DNA of 64,000 bases from Blautia schinkii DSM 10518 (GTDB lineage: Bacteria > Bacillota > Clostridia > Lachnospirales > Lachnospiraceae), in contig KL370851.1 of NCBI GenBank assembly GCA_000702025.1, positions 326,005 through 390,004 on the forward strand. Direction: 5' to 3'. Under the pieces are notes generated by a model. That model saw only the letters and a list, made by a program, of their open reading frames with translations, ran no database searches and was not told where the DNA came from. The translations under genes were made by a program, and so were the position numbers. The stretch's first letter is position 1, and every line of letters starts with the position of its first letter. Positions 41,062 through 50,583 of this stretch are shown here, piece by piece.

Positions 41062-42651
41062 ATGGAGACAGTAAGATTTGAAGATTTAGAGCTATGCCCG
41101 GGAATATTGAGAGCAGTGAGGAAGATGGGCTTTGAGGAAGCATCCCCCATCCAGGCAAAAGCCATTCCCGCGGTAAAGTCAGGACGTGATATCATCGGTC
41201 AGGCACAGACAGGTACAGGAAAGACAGCAGCCTTTGGCATCCCCCTTTTAGAGAAAATTGACCCGAAGAACAAAAAATTACAGGCGATCGTGCTCTGCCC
41301 GACCAGAGAGCTGGCCATCCAGGTGGCTGAGGAAATCCGTAATCTGGCTGAGTATATGCACGGCATTAAGATATTACCGATATACGGCGGACAGGAAATT
41401 GTGAAGCAGATCCGTTCTCTGAAGAGCGGCGTACAGCTCATCATCGGCACTCCGGGCCGTGTAATGGACCATATGCGGAGAAAAACGCTGAAGATGGACG
41501 AAATCCACACAGTTGTGCTGGATGAGGCGGATGAAATGCTGAATATGGGCTTCCGTGAGGATATTGAGACCATCCTTGCAGGTGTGCCAGAGGAAAGACA
41601 GATTGTACTTTTCTCCGCAACGATGCCAAGACCCATTCTGGAGATCACCAAGAAGTTCCAGAACAACGCAGAGCTTATCAAGGTAACAAAGAAGGAGCTT
41701 ACCGTTCCGAACATTGAGCAGTTTTATTATGAGGTGAAACCTAAGAACAGGGAAGAGGTGCTTTCCAGACTTCTGGATATCTATCATCCCAAGCTTTCCG
41801 TAGTATTCTGCAATACCAAGAAGCAGGTGGATACACTGGTGAACGGGCTTCTGGGCAGAGGATACTTTGCAGCAGGACTTCACGGCGATATGAAACAGGC
41901 CCAGAGAGACCGGGTTATGCAGGGCTTCCGAAGCGGTAAAACAGATATTCTCGTGGCGACGGATGTGGCGGCCAGAGGAATCGACGTGGATGAGATTGAG
42001 GCGGTATTTAATTATGACCTGCCCCAGGACGATGAGTATTATGTACACCGTATCGGCAGGACCGGACGTGCAGGCCGTGTGGGACGTTCCTTCTCCTTTG
42101 TATCCGGCAAAGAGGTTTATAAGCTTAAGGAAATCCAGCGCTACTGCAACACAAAGATTCGTGCCCAGAAGGTGCCGTCTCTCGACGATGTGGCGAACAC
42201 CAAGATTGACAAGGTACTGGACGAAGTGAGCTATATGATCGAGAATGATGACCTGACATCCTTCCTGGAGACAATCCAGGCAGAGGTAAATGAATCTGAC
42301 TTTACCAGCATGGATATCGCCGCTGCTCTTCTTAAGCTGTGTACAGGATCCAGAGAGGAAAATACAGATACAGACCTGTTCGAGGATACCGGAGCGGAAG
42401 AGCCGGGTATGGTGCGTCTGTTCATCAATATCGGCAAGAAAGACCGTGCCAAGCCGGGAGATATCCTGGGAGCCATCGCAGGCGAGAGCGGAATGCCGGG
42501 CAAGATTGTGGGAACCATTGACATGTATGACAAATACACCTTCGTGGAGGTGCCCAGAGAAAATGCCAGAGAGATACTGGAAGCGATGAATCATGCAAAG
42601 ATCAAGGGAAAAGCCGTAGCAGTGGAACCGGCGAACCAGAAAAATAAATAA
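41062..42651 (+). CDS. DEAD-box RNA helicase with DbpA-type RNA-binding domain
   Basis: A 529-residue ATP-dependent RNA helicase. Motifs in order: FEEASPIQAKAIP (Q motif), AQTGTGKT (Walker A), PTRELAIQ, LDEADEML (DEAD box), SATMP, and HRIGRTGRAGRVG (motif VI). The C-terminal ~75 residues (MVRLFINIGKKDRAKPGDIL to AVEPANQ) form the DbpA/CsdA RNA-binding fold. Such proteins help ribosome assembly, RNA decay or cold adaptation. ATG 41062 follows AAAGGAAAT. A likely promoter is TGGACA-N18-TATGAT (40948-40977). Confidence 0.94.
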   Translation: METVRFEDLELCPGILRAVRKMGFEEASPIQAKAIPAVKSGRDIIGQAQTGTGKTAAFGIPLLEKIDPKNKKLQAIVLCPTRELAIQVAEEIRNLAEYMHGIKILPIYGGQEIVKQIRSLKSGVQLIIGTPGRVMDHMRRKTLKMDEIHTVVLDEADEMLNMGFREDIETILAGVPEERQIVLFSATMPRPILEITKKFQNNAELIKVTKKELTVPNIEQFYYEVKPKNREEVLSRLLDIYHPKLSVVFCNTKKQVDTLVNGLLGRGYFAAGLHGDMKQAQRDRVMQGFRSGKTDILVATDVAARGIDVDEIEAVFNYDLPQDDEYYVHRIGRTGRAGRVGRSFSFVSGKEVYKLKEIQRYCNTKIRAQKVPSLDDVANTKIDKVLDEVSYMIENDDLTSFLETIQAEVNESDFTSMDIAAALLKLCTGSREENTDTDLFEDTGAEEPGMVRLFINIGKKDRAKPGDILGAIAGESGMPGKIVGTIDMYDKYTFVEVPRENAREILEAMNHAKIKGKAVAVEPANQKNK

Positions 42652-42705
42652 TCCGGCGGATGGGATTGTGCAAGGTCCGGCAGCCTGATTTATATGAAAT
42701 GCTTT

Positions 42706-42734
42706 GGAGACGGTTGAAGCCGCCTCCTTTTTTC
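42706..42734 (+). terminator. Terminator after the helicase gene
   Basis: GGAGACGG / CCGCCTCC, seven of eight pairs, loop TTGAAG, followed by six T. Confidence 0.82.
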
Positions 42735-42973
42735 TTCTCTAAATCAATGCTTTTAATTGTCCAAATGGAATAAATACATCAAGATTGGTCGGCAGATGCA
42801 GAGTTTCCTCACAGTTAATAAAATCAACGAAAGTTAACCCAAAATCCATTGTACTTACAGACGAAAAGGGCTAAACTAGAATCATTCAAAGGCGCAGACA
42901 CAGGAAGTAAAGAGTTACAACGCGCACAGCGTCACAAAGTGTATTGTATAAAGATCTAAGGAGGCCATAGAGT

Positions 42974-44089
42974 ATGAAAGAATTAAAAATAGGCGATATA
43001 CTTGCAGACAGACGGAGCAGAAAGGGTGTGACACAGGAGGAGGTCGCGGAATATGCGGGCGTTTCTAAGGCATCCGTATCCAAATGGGAGAACGGCCTGA
43101 GTTATCCGGATATCACTATACTGCCGCTTCTGGCAACCTATTACAATATAAGTATTGACGAGCTTCTGGGCTACCGGCCCCAGCTTGAGGACCGGGAGAT
43201 TAGAAAGAAATACAGAGAATTTTCCGCGAAATTCGCAGAACGGCCTTTTCATAAGGTATTAGAGGAGGTCAGGGACTTTATACGAAGCTATGATTCCTGT
43301 TACCCTCTGCTGTTATCCATGGTGCAGCTTTACATCAATAATTACATGCTGGCAGCGTCCCAAAAGGAAGGCGAAATGCTGCTCGATGAAGCCAAAGAGC
43401 TCTGTGTCAGAATCCTCACGGAAAGTGAAGATACACTTCTGAAAAAAGACGCTCTGACCATGGAGTCCCTGATCTGTCTTATGAGAAAAGAGCCGGAGGA
43501 GGTTTTTGCACTTCTTGGGAGAAAGTTAAGGCCAATGCTGCCCGGGGACCTCTTTATAATCAGTGCCTACCAGATGATCGGGGAAACTGGTCAGGCTATG
43601 GAATATACACAGGCATTGCTGTATCAATACCTGGTAATCTATATAGACCTTATGGGAACCTATTTTACTGTGGGCAGCAGGGAGCAGCAGGAAGAATGCC
43701 TGAACCGTATCCGCAAGCTGGCGGAAGCCTTTGACATGGAGCGGCTGATGCCACATAAGCTAGCAAGCGTGTATGGCGGAGCCATGATGCATTATGCTGC
43801 CCTTCAGGATGAGGATAAAGTCATTGAGAATTTTCTCGCCTATGTACATCTCATCGAAAGGGAGTGGAAAAATTTCTCCATACACGGGGACAAATTTTTC
43901 GATAAGCTTGATGGCTGGGTACAAGATATAGGACTTAACACGGAAATGCCGAGAGACAAGAGGCTCGTGCGCAAGGATATGGTGTCAAGTGTGGTTGGCA
44001 ACCCTGTGTTTGACAGCGTACGCCATAATCCGGAGTTCCAAAAGTTGGAGAACAGACTTAAAGATCTGGAAGACGAGCCAAACCAATAA
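42974..44089 (+). CDS. XRE-family regulator with TPR-like helical domain
   Basis: A 371-residue protein. Residues 1-65 are an XRE/Cro helix-turn-helix (TQEEVAEYAGVSKASVSKWE, SYPDITILPLLA, YYNISIDELLGY). The remaining ~300 residues are helical, resembling tetratricopeptide-type sensing domains of larger XRE regulators. It stands just ahead of an ABC transporter pair, with 13 bases to the ATPase gene, so it very probably belongs to the same operon and may control it. The 239 bases upstream, after the helicase terminator, hold its control region and no other gene. Ligand unknown. Confidence 0.88.
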   Translation: MKELKIGDILADRRSRKGVTQEEVAEYAGVSKASVSKWENGLSYPDITILPLLATYYNISIDELLGYRPQLEDREIRKKYREFSAKFAERPFHKVLEEVRDFIRSYDSCYPLLLSMVQLYINNYMLAASQKEGEMLLDEAKELCVRILTESEDTLLKKDALTMESLICLMRKEPEEVFALLGRKLRPMLPGDLFIISAYQMIGETGQAMEYTQALLYQYLVIYIDLMGTYFTVGSREQQEECLNRIRKLAEAFDMERLMPHKLASVYGGAMMHYAALQDEDKVIENFLAYVHLIEREWKNFSIHGDKFFDKLDGWVQDIGLNTEMPRDKRLVRKDMVSSVVGNPVFDSVRHNPEFQKLENRLKDLEDEPNQ

Positions 44090-44102
44090 CAGGAGGAAAG
44101 AA

Positions 44103-44828
44103 ATGAGCGCAGTATTAGAAATTAAGCATTTTACAAAAACATATGGAAACGGGAAATGTGCTGCAAAGGATGTAAATCTCACGGTCCAGAAGGGAGAAAT
44201 TTACGGATTCATCGGCCATAACGGTGCAGGTAAAACAACTACAATCCGTGCGCTTGTGGGAGTGATGGATTTCGAGGAAGGAGAAATCCTAATTGCGGGC
44301 CATTCCGTAAAAAAAGAACCGGTAGCCTGCAAATCTGTGCTGGCGTATATCCCCGATAATCCGGATATCTATGAATTTCTTACCGGAATGCAGTACCTTG
44401 ATTATATGGCGGATATTTACGGGGTGGACACAGAGACGAGGAAACAGCGTATCCACAAATATGCAGAACTGTTGGGGATGAGTAAGGATCTGGGAAATCT
44501 CATCGGTAATTATTCTCACGGAATGAAGCAGAAGGCGGCGCTTATCGGTGCTTTTCTTCATGAGCCCAAGCTTTTGGTGCTGGATGAGCCTTTTGTAGGG
44601 CTGGACCCTGAGGCTTCCTTCCGTGTGAAGGCGATGATGCAGGAGCTTTGTGAAAAAGGCAGTGCGATTTTTTTCTCCACTCATGTGCTGGAGGTGGCGG
44701 AGAAGCTTTGTCATAAAGTGGCCATCATTAAGGAGGGCAGCATTATCGCCAGCGGAACCATGGAGCAGGTAAAGGGAGACAGCAGTCTGGAGGAAGTATT
44801 CCTGGAGGTGGTAGAGCATGAAAAATAA
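44103..44828 (+). CDS. ABC transporter ATP-binding protein
   Basis: A 241-residue ABC ATPase. Walker A is GHNGAGKTTTIRAL, the signature region is NYSHGMKQKAALIGAFLHEP, Walker B is LLVLDEPFVGLDPEA and the switch histidine is in FFSTHVLEVAEKL. It pairs with the permease that follows, with an 11-base overlap. The family layout (ATPase plus large two-half permease) fits exporters of peptides, lipids or drugs; substrate unknown. ATG 44103 follows CAGGAGGAAAGAA, and longer in-frame starts lie inside the regulator gene. Confidence 0.94.
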   Translation: MSAVLEIKHFTKTYGNGKCAAKDVNLTVQKGEIYGFIGHNGAGKTTTIRALVGVMDFEEGEILIAGHSVKKEPVACKSVLAYIPDNPDIYEFLTGMQYLDYMADIYGVDTETRKQRIHKYAELLGMSKDLGNLIGNYSHGMKQKAALIGAFLHEPKLLVLDEPFVGLDPEASFRVKAMMQELCEKGSAIFFSTHVLEVAEKLCHKVAIIKEGSIIASGTMEQVKGDSSLEEVFLEVVEHEK

Positions 44829-46395
44829 GATTTCACTGCTCCTAAAAATACAGATCATGCGTGTGCTGAATCCGGCCTTTTTCAGAGATAACAGTGATAA
44901 GAAAAAGAAACGCAGGCTTCTCCTTACCTTGGCAGGAGCAGTTTTATTGGGGATGCTGCTGATGTTTTACAGCGGTCTGATGGCATACGGATATGTGAAG
45001 ATCGGAGAGGCGGCGGTGATACCAAGGATGATGTTGGGGACCTGTTCTTTACTGCTTATCGTGCTTACTTTTTTAAAGAGCGGAGGAGCGCTTTTCGGCA
45101 GCCGGGATTTTGACATGGTGATGTCGCTGCCAATAAAAGCTTACCAGGCTGTAATTGCCAGGATTGGAGCACTGTATTTCGTAGGACTTTTTGTGTTTGT
45201 GATTTTTTTCCTCCCGGCTATGGCTGTATATGGTGCTCATGAGGGCATGAATGGGGGAATGGTGTTTTCCATAGTGGTGGTGCTGCTTTTCGGGCCTGTG
45301 CTTCCTACGGCGTGTGCATTGGCGCTGGGGACCCTTATTGTGGTCATAACCAGCAGGATGCGGCACACACAGCTTATATCGCTGATCCTTTATATGGTGG
45401 TTTTTCTTGGCTTTATGGTATGGACAGGGAGCCTTTCCGGTTCAGATGAGACAAAGCTTGCGGAAATCGGCATTCTGATTTCTGATATGATGGGCAGGCT
45501 CTATCCTCCTTCGGTGTGGGCTGTATCCATTACGGAGGGCCGGGGAATAGGCGGAATTCTGATGTTTATTGTGGTTTCCTCCATAGTGCTGGGAGTGTTT
45601 ACAGCTATTGTGTCAGCCTTTTATGTTCCAATCAACAGTACGGTCGCTTCTCTTAGAAGGCGGCAGACAAAGAGGGTGCGCACAGGCAGGGCAAAGTCAC
45701 CCTTCCGTGCGCTGTATCATAAGGAGGTACGAAGACTTTTAAGCAGCAGTATTTATGCAATGAATACTACAGTGGGAGTATTGCTTATGCTTCTGGCAGG
45801 CTTCGCCGTTTTGGCGGTTAGTCCGGCGAGTATCGAGAAAGCATTGGGCATGCCGGGCATCATGCAGGCTGCGAATGGATTTCTTCCGTTGCTTTTGGCG
45901 ATCATGGTGTCTATTTCGCCTACGACAGCCCCGTCCCTTTCCCTGGAGGGAAAAAGCAGATGGATCATGTGTTCTCTGCCTGTGGAGCCAAGAAAGATTT
46001 TTGAAGCAAAAATCGCTCTTAATCTTTCCATTACGCTGCCCGCCCTGCTTGTGAGCGGCATATGCTTCTGGGTGAGATTCAGGCCGCAGGGGCTGCAGAC
46101 ATTGCTTTTATTTTTCGTTCCGGTATGCTACAGCATTTTTTCTTCCGTGTTCGGTATGTACATGAATGTGAAATTCCCCAAATATGACTGGACTCATGAG
46201 CAGCAGGCGGTAAAGAACTCCACTTCCGTATTTATTTCTGTCATGGCGGGCATGCTCCTGCCCATCATTCCTTTTATGACAGTTCTGCGTTTCCCGGCCT
46301 GGGCAAATCTGATTTCTGCGGCCGGGGCGGGGGCGGCGCTTGGAATCGCCCTGTATTGCGGCCAAAGACTCAGACACACCGTGCTGTATGAATAA
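44818..46395 (+). CDS. ABC transporter permease, ABC-2 like
   Basis: A 525-residue membrane protein with about twelve hydrophobic segments in two halves, split by a basic loop (RRRQTKRVRTGRAKSP, near residue 285). It shows no ATPase motifs. Start ATG 44818 overlaps the ATPase gene by 11 bases, so translation is coupled. Together with the ATPase it forms a likely exporter controlled by the XRE regulator at 42974. What is exported cannot be inferred. Confidence 0.87.
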   Translation: MKNKISLLLKIQIMRVLNPAFFRDNSDKKKKRRLLLTLAGAVLLGMLLMFYSGLMAYGYVKIGEAAVIPRMMLGTCSLLLIVLTFLKSGGALFGSRDFDMVMSLPIKAYQAVIARIGALYFVGLFVFVIFFLPAMAVYGAHEGMNGGMVFSIVVVLLFGPVLPTACALALGTLIVVITSRMRHTQLISLILYMVVFLGFMVWTGSLSGSDETKLAEIGILISDMMGRLYPPSVWAVSITEGRGIGGILMFIVVSSIVLGVFTAIVSAFYVPINSTVASLRRRQTKRVRTGRAKSPFRALYHKEVRRLLSSSIYAMNTTVGVLLMLLAGFAVLAVSPASIEKALGMPGIMQAANGFLPLLLAIMVSISPTTAPSLSLEGKSRWIMCSLPVEPRKIFEAKIALNLSITLPALLVSGICFWVRFRPQGLQTLLLFFVPVCYSIFSSVFGMYMNVKFPKYDWTHEQQAVKNSTSVFISVMAGMLLPIIPFMTVLRFPAWANLISAAGAGAALGIALYCGQRLRHTVLYE

Positions 46396-46530
46396 AAGCC
46401 GATGGCGATGCTTCTGTGCATTCGTACACGCAGGCTTTCGGTCTGCACAGACAGCCGGGATTTTCAGGAAACTCCATACAAACTCCATAAATCTGTGGTA
46501 TGATAATATCACAGATTTTAGGGAGTGAGG

Positions 46531-47211
46531 ATGAACAGGATGATGAGAATATTGGTTGTGGAGGATGATCTGGATATCCAGGAACTTTTAAAGAATTATC
46601 TGGAGGAGGCCGGGTATGTGACGGAACTGGCATCTGACGGGGTGGAGGCGGTGTCTTACTTTACAAAAGGGGAATATGATCTGGTGCTTCTTGATGTGAT
46701 GCTGCCCAAGATTGACGGTTTTGGAGTTTTGGAAATCATCCGCAGGGAATCCCAGGTTCCGGTGATCATGCTTACGGCGTTGGATGACGAAAATTATCAG
46801 ATTAAAGGGTATGACCTGGAGGTGGATGAATACGTGACCAAGCCCTTTTCCATGCAGGTGCTCCTGCGGAAAATCGCAGCTGTGCTGCGGCGGCAGGGAG
46901 GCAGAACGGCGGCTTCGGGAGAACAGCTTGATTACAGAGAGCTTCGTCTGGATCTGGAGGGCTATCATGCCTGGATGGGGGAACGGGAGCTGGACCTTAC
47001 TCAGCGGGAGTTTGAGCTTCTCAGGGAATTTCTCACAAATCTGGGCAGAGTACTTACCAGAAGCCAGCTTCTGGACGCGGTATGGGGCATGGACTATTTC
47101 GGGGAAGAGCGCATCGTAGACACACATATTAAAAACCTGCGCAAAAAGATGCAGGCAGACTACATAGAGACGATCAGAGGGGTGGGATATCGGATTGATA
47201 AAGTACATTAA
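46531..47211 (+). CDS. OmpR/PhoB-family response regulator
   Basis: A 226-residue regulator. The receiver domain has the acidic pair in VVEDDLDI, the phosphorylated aspartate in LVLLDVMLP, and lysine in VTKPFS; the C-terminal winged helix has LDLTQREFELLREFL, VDTHIKNLRKK and IETIRGVGYRI. ATG 46531 follows AGGGAGTGAGG; a GTG at 46525 would add two residues. The sensor kinase gene overlaps its end. The likely direct target is the secreted protein at 49013. Confidence 0.95.
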   Translation: MNRMMRILVVEDDLDIQELLKNYLEEAGYVTELASDGVEAVSYFTKGEYDLVLLDVMLPKIDGFGVLEIIRRESQVPVIMLTALDDENYQIKGYDLEVDEYVTKPFSMQVLLRKIAAVLRRQGGRTAASGEQLDYRELRLDLEGYHAWMGERELDLTQREFELLREFLTNLGRVLTRSQLLDAVWGMDYFGEERIVDTHIKNLRKKMQADYIETIRGVGYRIDKVH

Positions 47212-48907
47212 GCAAAAGTTAAGTATAAAGATTTTTGTTGTCACCACTCTGCTGCTTATGGGAATCGCAGCGGCTACCTATGGTTTTGTTGCCTTATTTA
47301 TGCCGCTCACCTATTCGGAATCCCTGAACCGAAGTTTGGAGAAGGAGGCGGAAAAGCTGGCAGAATCGCTCTCCGGATATAAACTGGATAACGCGTATAC
47401 GCTATTGTCCAATTTCGGGGAAGTCTATCAGTCTGGCCTTATCCTGATAGACAGCAAGGGGGATTTAATATATGACAACAATTGGATAAGCTACTTTGAC
47501 GGGCTTGATGTGGTAAACGATATGGGAGATAATTCAGCGGAAAGTGAGGATGGCCCCTGGCTGGGACAGTCTGATGACACTTTTTTGCATGAAGGTGATG
47601 TGTCAAAAAGCGAGGATGAGGAGGAAGATGAGGATATAGCGACAGAGCAGCATAGTGTAGCTGAGACGATTGGGAATGTGATGGATACTGTGACTGAGAT
47701 ACGTACAGAGACTACGGTTGAAGCGGTTGAGTCCGGTTCTGCGGAGAGTACAGTGGAGGATTTGGAGCAGAAGGCCATGGGAAGGTTTCCGGTCACCTTT
47801 TCCGGGAGTGATGAAGAGTACACCTTATTTGTATTCGGCTCTACAGAACAGGTGAACCAGGCTGTGGCAGCTTTAAAACGAGTGCTGCCCTGGCTGCTCC
47901 TCACTATTTTTGTGGTGTCTGTGCTGGTATCCTTATTCTATTCCCGCTACCTTACACGTCCCGTGGTACGGCTGAGCAGGTTGTCTCAGAGAATGGCGGA
48001 TTTAGATTTTGAGGTGAGAAGCCAGGAGCAGAGAGAGGATGAAATCGGGATACTTTCCCGCAGCCTTGATACCCTCTCCGATAACCTGGACACTGCGTTG
48101 ACTGAGCTTAAAACAGCCAATGCACGGCTAAAGAGCGATATGGATCAGGAACGTGAGCAGGAGCGGCGCCGGATGGAGTTCTTTTCCGCTGCATCCCATG
48201 AATTAAAGACACCTGTTACTATTCTTAAGGGTCAGGTGGAGGGCATGATCCAGGGAGTGGGAAGCTATAAAGACCGGGATCATTACCTCAACCGTGCGCG
48301 GGAGGTAACACTTACCCTGGAAAGTATGGTCCAGGAGATCCTTACGATTTCGAGAATGGAATCCAGAAACTTTTCCATCCGCCCGAGAGAGACCGATTTA
48401 GCCGAATTGATCAGGATACAATTGGCGGATTTAAATGAATTGTTTGAAAAGAAACAAATGGATATGGAAATAAACCTTCCGGATAAACTGATTTGGACGG
48501 CGGACCCGGATATGATGACGACCGTTATACGGAATCTATTGGTGAATGCTGTACGCTATTCACCCGAGAGAGCCAGGATATCCGTGAGTATGCAGCCTGA
48601 AAAAGCTGCGGTGGCTATCCGTGTGGAGAATTCCGGTGTTTGGATTCCGGAGGAGAATCTGCCGCAGATTTTCGATGCCTTTTACCGTGTGGATTCCTCC
48701 AGAAACAGAAAAAGCGGCGGCAGCGGGCTGGGGCTCTATATTGTCAGGGAAATACTTGAGCAGCACCATGCGGTGTACACCATGGAAAACACGGCCAGCG
48801 GCGTCCAGTTTACCTGCCGTCTGCCCGCAGATGTTTCTATGATCACTCAGGAGCATATCCCTATTCCACAGAACGAAATACCGCTCATCTCCACAAAAAC
48901 CACATAA
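47195..48907 (+). CDS. Membrane sensor histidine kinase
   Basis: A 570-residue kinase partner of the regulator. First membrane helix about residues 13-36, extracytoplasmic domain about 37-225, second helix about 230-250 (WLLLTIFVVSVLVSLFY), then HAMP, H-box (SAASHELKTPVTILKG), N-box (NLLVNAVRYSPE) and G-box (GGSGLGLYIVREI). The outer domain has a very acidic stretch (SEDEEEDEDIATE) that might sense cations or cationic peptides; this is inference. Start TTG 47195 overlaps the regulator gene by 17 bases. Confidence 0.93.
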   Translation: MIKYIKQKLSIKIFVVTTLLLMGIAAATYGFVALFMPLTYSESLNRSLEKEAEKLAESLSGYKLDNAYTLLSNFGEVYQSGLILIDSKGDLIYDNNWISYFDGLDVVNDMGDNSAESEDGPWLGQSDDTFLHEGDVSKSEDEEEDEDIATEQHSVAETIGNVMDTVTEIRTETTVEAVESGSAESTVEDLEQKAMGRFPVTFSGSDEEYTLFVFGSTEQVNQAVAALKRVLPWLLLTIFVVSVLVSLFYSRYLTRPVVRLSRLSQRMADLDFEVRSQEQREDEIGILSRSLDTLSDNLDTALTELKTANARLKSDMDQEREQERRRMEFFSAASHELKTPVTILKGQVEGMIQGVGSYKDRDHYLNRAREVTLTLESMVQEILTISRMESRNFSIRPRETDLAELIRIQLADLNELFEKKQMDMEINLPDKLIWTADPDMMTTVIRNLLVNAVRYSPERARISVSMQPEKAAVAIRVENSGVWIPEENLPQIFDAFYRVDSSRNRKSGGSGLGLYIVREILEQHHAVYTMENTASGVQFTCRLPADVSMITQEHIPIPQNEIPLISTKTT

Positions 48908-49012
48908 AACTTACAAACGCACTACATAAGAATGCACTATTCTTAGGTTGTAAGGAACAAGCAACATAAGTTCAAACAACCTAAGTTCAAACAAGAAAGG
49001 GGCATTCTTAAA
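48908..49012 (+). promoter_or_regulatory. Palindromic and repeated control region before the secreted acidic protein
   Basis: Nested dyad: CTTACAA and TTGTAAG enclose AAGAAT-GCACT-ATTCTT (about 48910-48955). It is followed by two direct repeats TAAGTTCAAACAA (about 48967 and 48983), then AAGAAAGGGG as ribosome site. The repeats are spaced like response-regulator half-sites. Either binding by the upstream regulator or an RNA hairpin attenuator would fit. Confidence 0.6.
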
Positions 49013-50125
49013 ATGAAAAAACAAAGTTGGTTTAAAAAACACGAAAAGGCTGCAGTTGCCGCAGCCTGCGCCGCAGTATTAGGAGTTACCGGGATTACCG
49101 CATTTCAGCTTCAGTCAGTACACGCAATGACCTACAGTGTGGAAAAGGGCAGCAGAGATACCGGGATTCAGGTGACAAAAAAAGAACGTCAGGAAATGAG
49201 AGAAAGGATAGAGGAAAAAATCCGGGAGCTTGAAAAATACGATGTGACCTATGACAGCAGAGAAGACGCTATATACTACGACGGACGCAAGGTACTTTGT
49301 ATTGTGGATCAGCTGCGTAACGGCACAAATACGGAGGATTATATTTACTGCGCAGACGGTGACATTACTCTCTATACAGAACGGAATGCGGATGGTGTGC
49401 TTACAGGCGTGCGCGTTGATTCCGGGGAGGATAACAGGTTCCGGGGTGATTTTTTCGATGACGATTACATCTACCGGGGCAAAGACGATGAAATTTTCTT
49501 CGGTTTTGATGATGAAGAGGAATGGGAAGAAGAAACAGAATATTTAAAAGATAAATATGGAAACTTGTTTATGTTCAGCTTCAGTACAGCTGTAGATGAA
49601 GTAACCGTATTAGACCAGGGAACCGGTGATGTGTGCATAGAGAGAGATGCTCCGTTTGGAACTACAGTGATCAGCGATTACGATATTGCTGCTGAAGCCG
49701 CAGAAGCCATAGGTGAGACAATCGAATCAGAAGAATTGGACAGTGCTATGGAAGATCTTGGACGGGACGTAACTGCAAAGAGTGCCCGTGCTGCTGAGAC
49801 CATTGCAGAAGAGGGACGCTGCAGCAGTGCATACATGGACGAGAACAATGTAATGTACATGGATGATAATTATGATTTATTTGAATCACTTGGACTTAAA
49901 TGGAATAAAGATAAGGGGTATTGGACTTACAATGATGAGAAGGTAAAGGTTATCTGGGTTGAGGACGGGAGCTTTACCAGTTACGGGAATCTTTCTGACG
50001 GAGTTTATCTGTATGTCAGGAAAGACAGTGGAAACGGAAAGGTCTCTTTCCAGGTAGAAGAGCTGACAAGGTCTGAGATGCAGGAGCTTAGCCAGCAGAA
50101 TCATCCGGGCAATTCCATTCCGTGA
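49013..50125 (+). CDS. Secreted acidic protein of unknown function linked to the two-component system
   Basis: A 370-residue exported protein that I do not recognise. Signal peptide about residues 1-37 (AAVAAACAAVLGVTGITAFQ, cleavage near VHA). The mature part has a charged helix (KKERQEMRERIEEKIRELEK), a very acidic middle (DFFDDDYIYRGKDDEIFFGF, DDEEEWEEETE), an alanine/glutamate helix and a YMDENNVMYMDDNYDLF segment before a beta-rich end. Acidic clusters suggest cation binding. It directly follows the sensor kinase, whose outer domain is also acidic, so it may be an output or modulator of that system. A strong terminator follows. Confidence 0.8.
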   Translation: MKKQSWFKKHEKAAVAAACAAVLGVTGITAFQLQSVHAMTYSVEKGSRDTGIQVTKKERQEMRERIEEKIRELEKYDVTYDSREDAIYYDGRKVLCIVDQLRNGTNTEDYIYCADGDITLYTERNADGVLTGVRVDSGEDNRFRGDFFDDDYIYRGKDDEIFFGFDDEEEWEEETEYLKDKYGNLFMFSFSTAVDEVTVLDQGTGDVCIERDAPFGTTVISDYDIAAEAAEAIGETIESEELDSAMEDLGRDVTAKSARAAETIAEEGRCSSAYMDENNVMYMDDNYDLFESLGLKWNKDKGYWTYNDEKVKVIWVEDGSFTSYGNLSDGVYLYVRKDSGNGKVSFQVEELTRSEMQELSQQNHPGNSIP

Positions 50126-50208
50126 AAGTAAAATACCCCGCAACACATCTGCACTTCTGTACTTTGTTATGGTCGGTTCATTGCCTGTGGGAATAAAATA
50201 GTAATAAG

Positions 50209-50258
50209 AAAAATCTGAGGACAGAGTGGGGAAATACCTGCTCTGTCCTTAGATTTTT
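50209..50258 (+). terminator. Rho-independent terminator after the secreted acidic protein
   Basis: AAAAATCTGAGGACAGAG / CTCTGTCCTTAGATTTTT, 18 pairs with one wobble and a 14-base loop, ending in five T. Confidence 0.9.
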
Positions 50259-50518
50259 ATCTTGTAAGCAGATAAGACTCCCACCTCTATAGGTGGTGAG
50301 TAAATAACAAATTTGTCTTGGTGGGAGTCCAATCTCCTTCCAAGATAAAGCCTCCGGCGGATTGCAGAGCCGCACAGATGTATTATGTCATGCAGAGCAT
50401 GACGTGCGGCTCGCAGCAAGTACGCCGAGGCGTACTTGAATAGGTTTAGCAGCAGTAATGATGAACCTGTGCTGGCAGGTGTCAAATTTCTCTGCCAGAT
50501 AAAGTCTCCGCAGGATTT
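50256..50518 (+). ncRNA. Structured intergenic region with four stem domains and a duplicated 44-nt module
   Basis: Domain 1: TTTATCTTG (50256-50264) with CAAGATAAA (50341-50349), enclosing GACTCCCACC / GGTGGGAGTC (50276-50285, 50320-50329). Domain 2: GAGCCGCAC / GTGCGGCTC enclosing GTCATGC / GCATGAC (50367-50412). Domain 3: AAGTACGC / GCGTACTT (50418-50437). Domain 4: AGGTT / AACCT. The module GATAAAG-YCTCCG-GGATT with its preceding pyrimidine stretch occurs twice, at 50321-50362 and 50475-50518. It ends 65 bases before the carboxypeptidase gene. It could be a structured leader or an IS200/IS605-type end; no known riboswitch consensus is matched. Confidence 0.5.
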
Positions 50519-50583
50519 TCATGTCATATTTTCCTTGGTTTTCTTTTACAATAGATATAGAATAAGTTTAGTAGGAGAATGTT

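Noticed and set aside
41374..42594. Long minus-strand reading frame opposite the DEAD-box helicase
   Set aside because: Shadow of a strongly coding plus-strand gene; no recognisable motifs.
50341..50520. Cyclic-di-GMP riboswitch (AAAGCCTCCGG resembles part of it)
   Set aside because: Only a short match; the flanking conserved positions and tetraloop-receptor arrangement are not seen.
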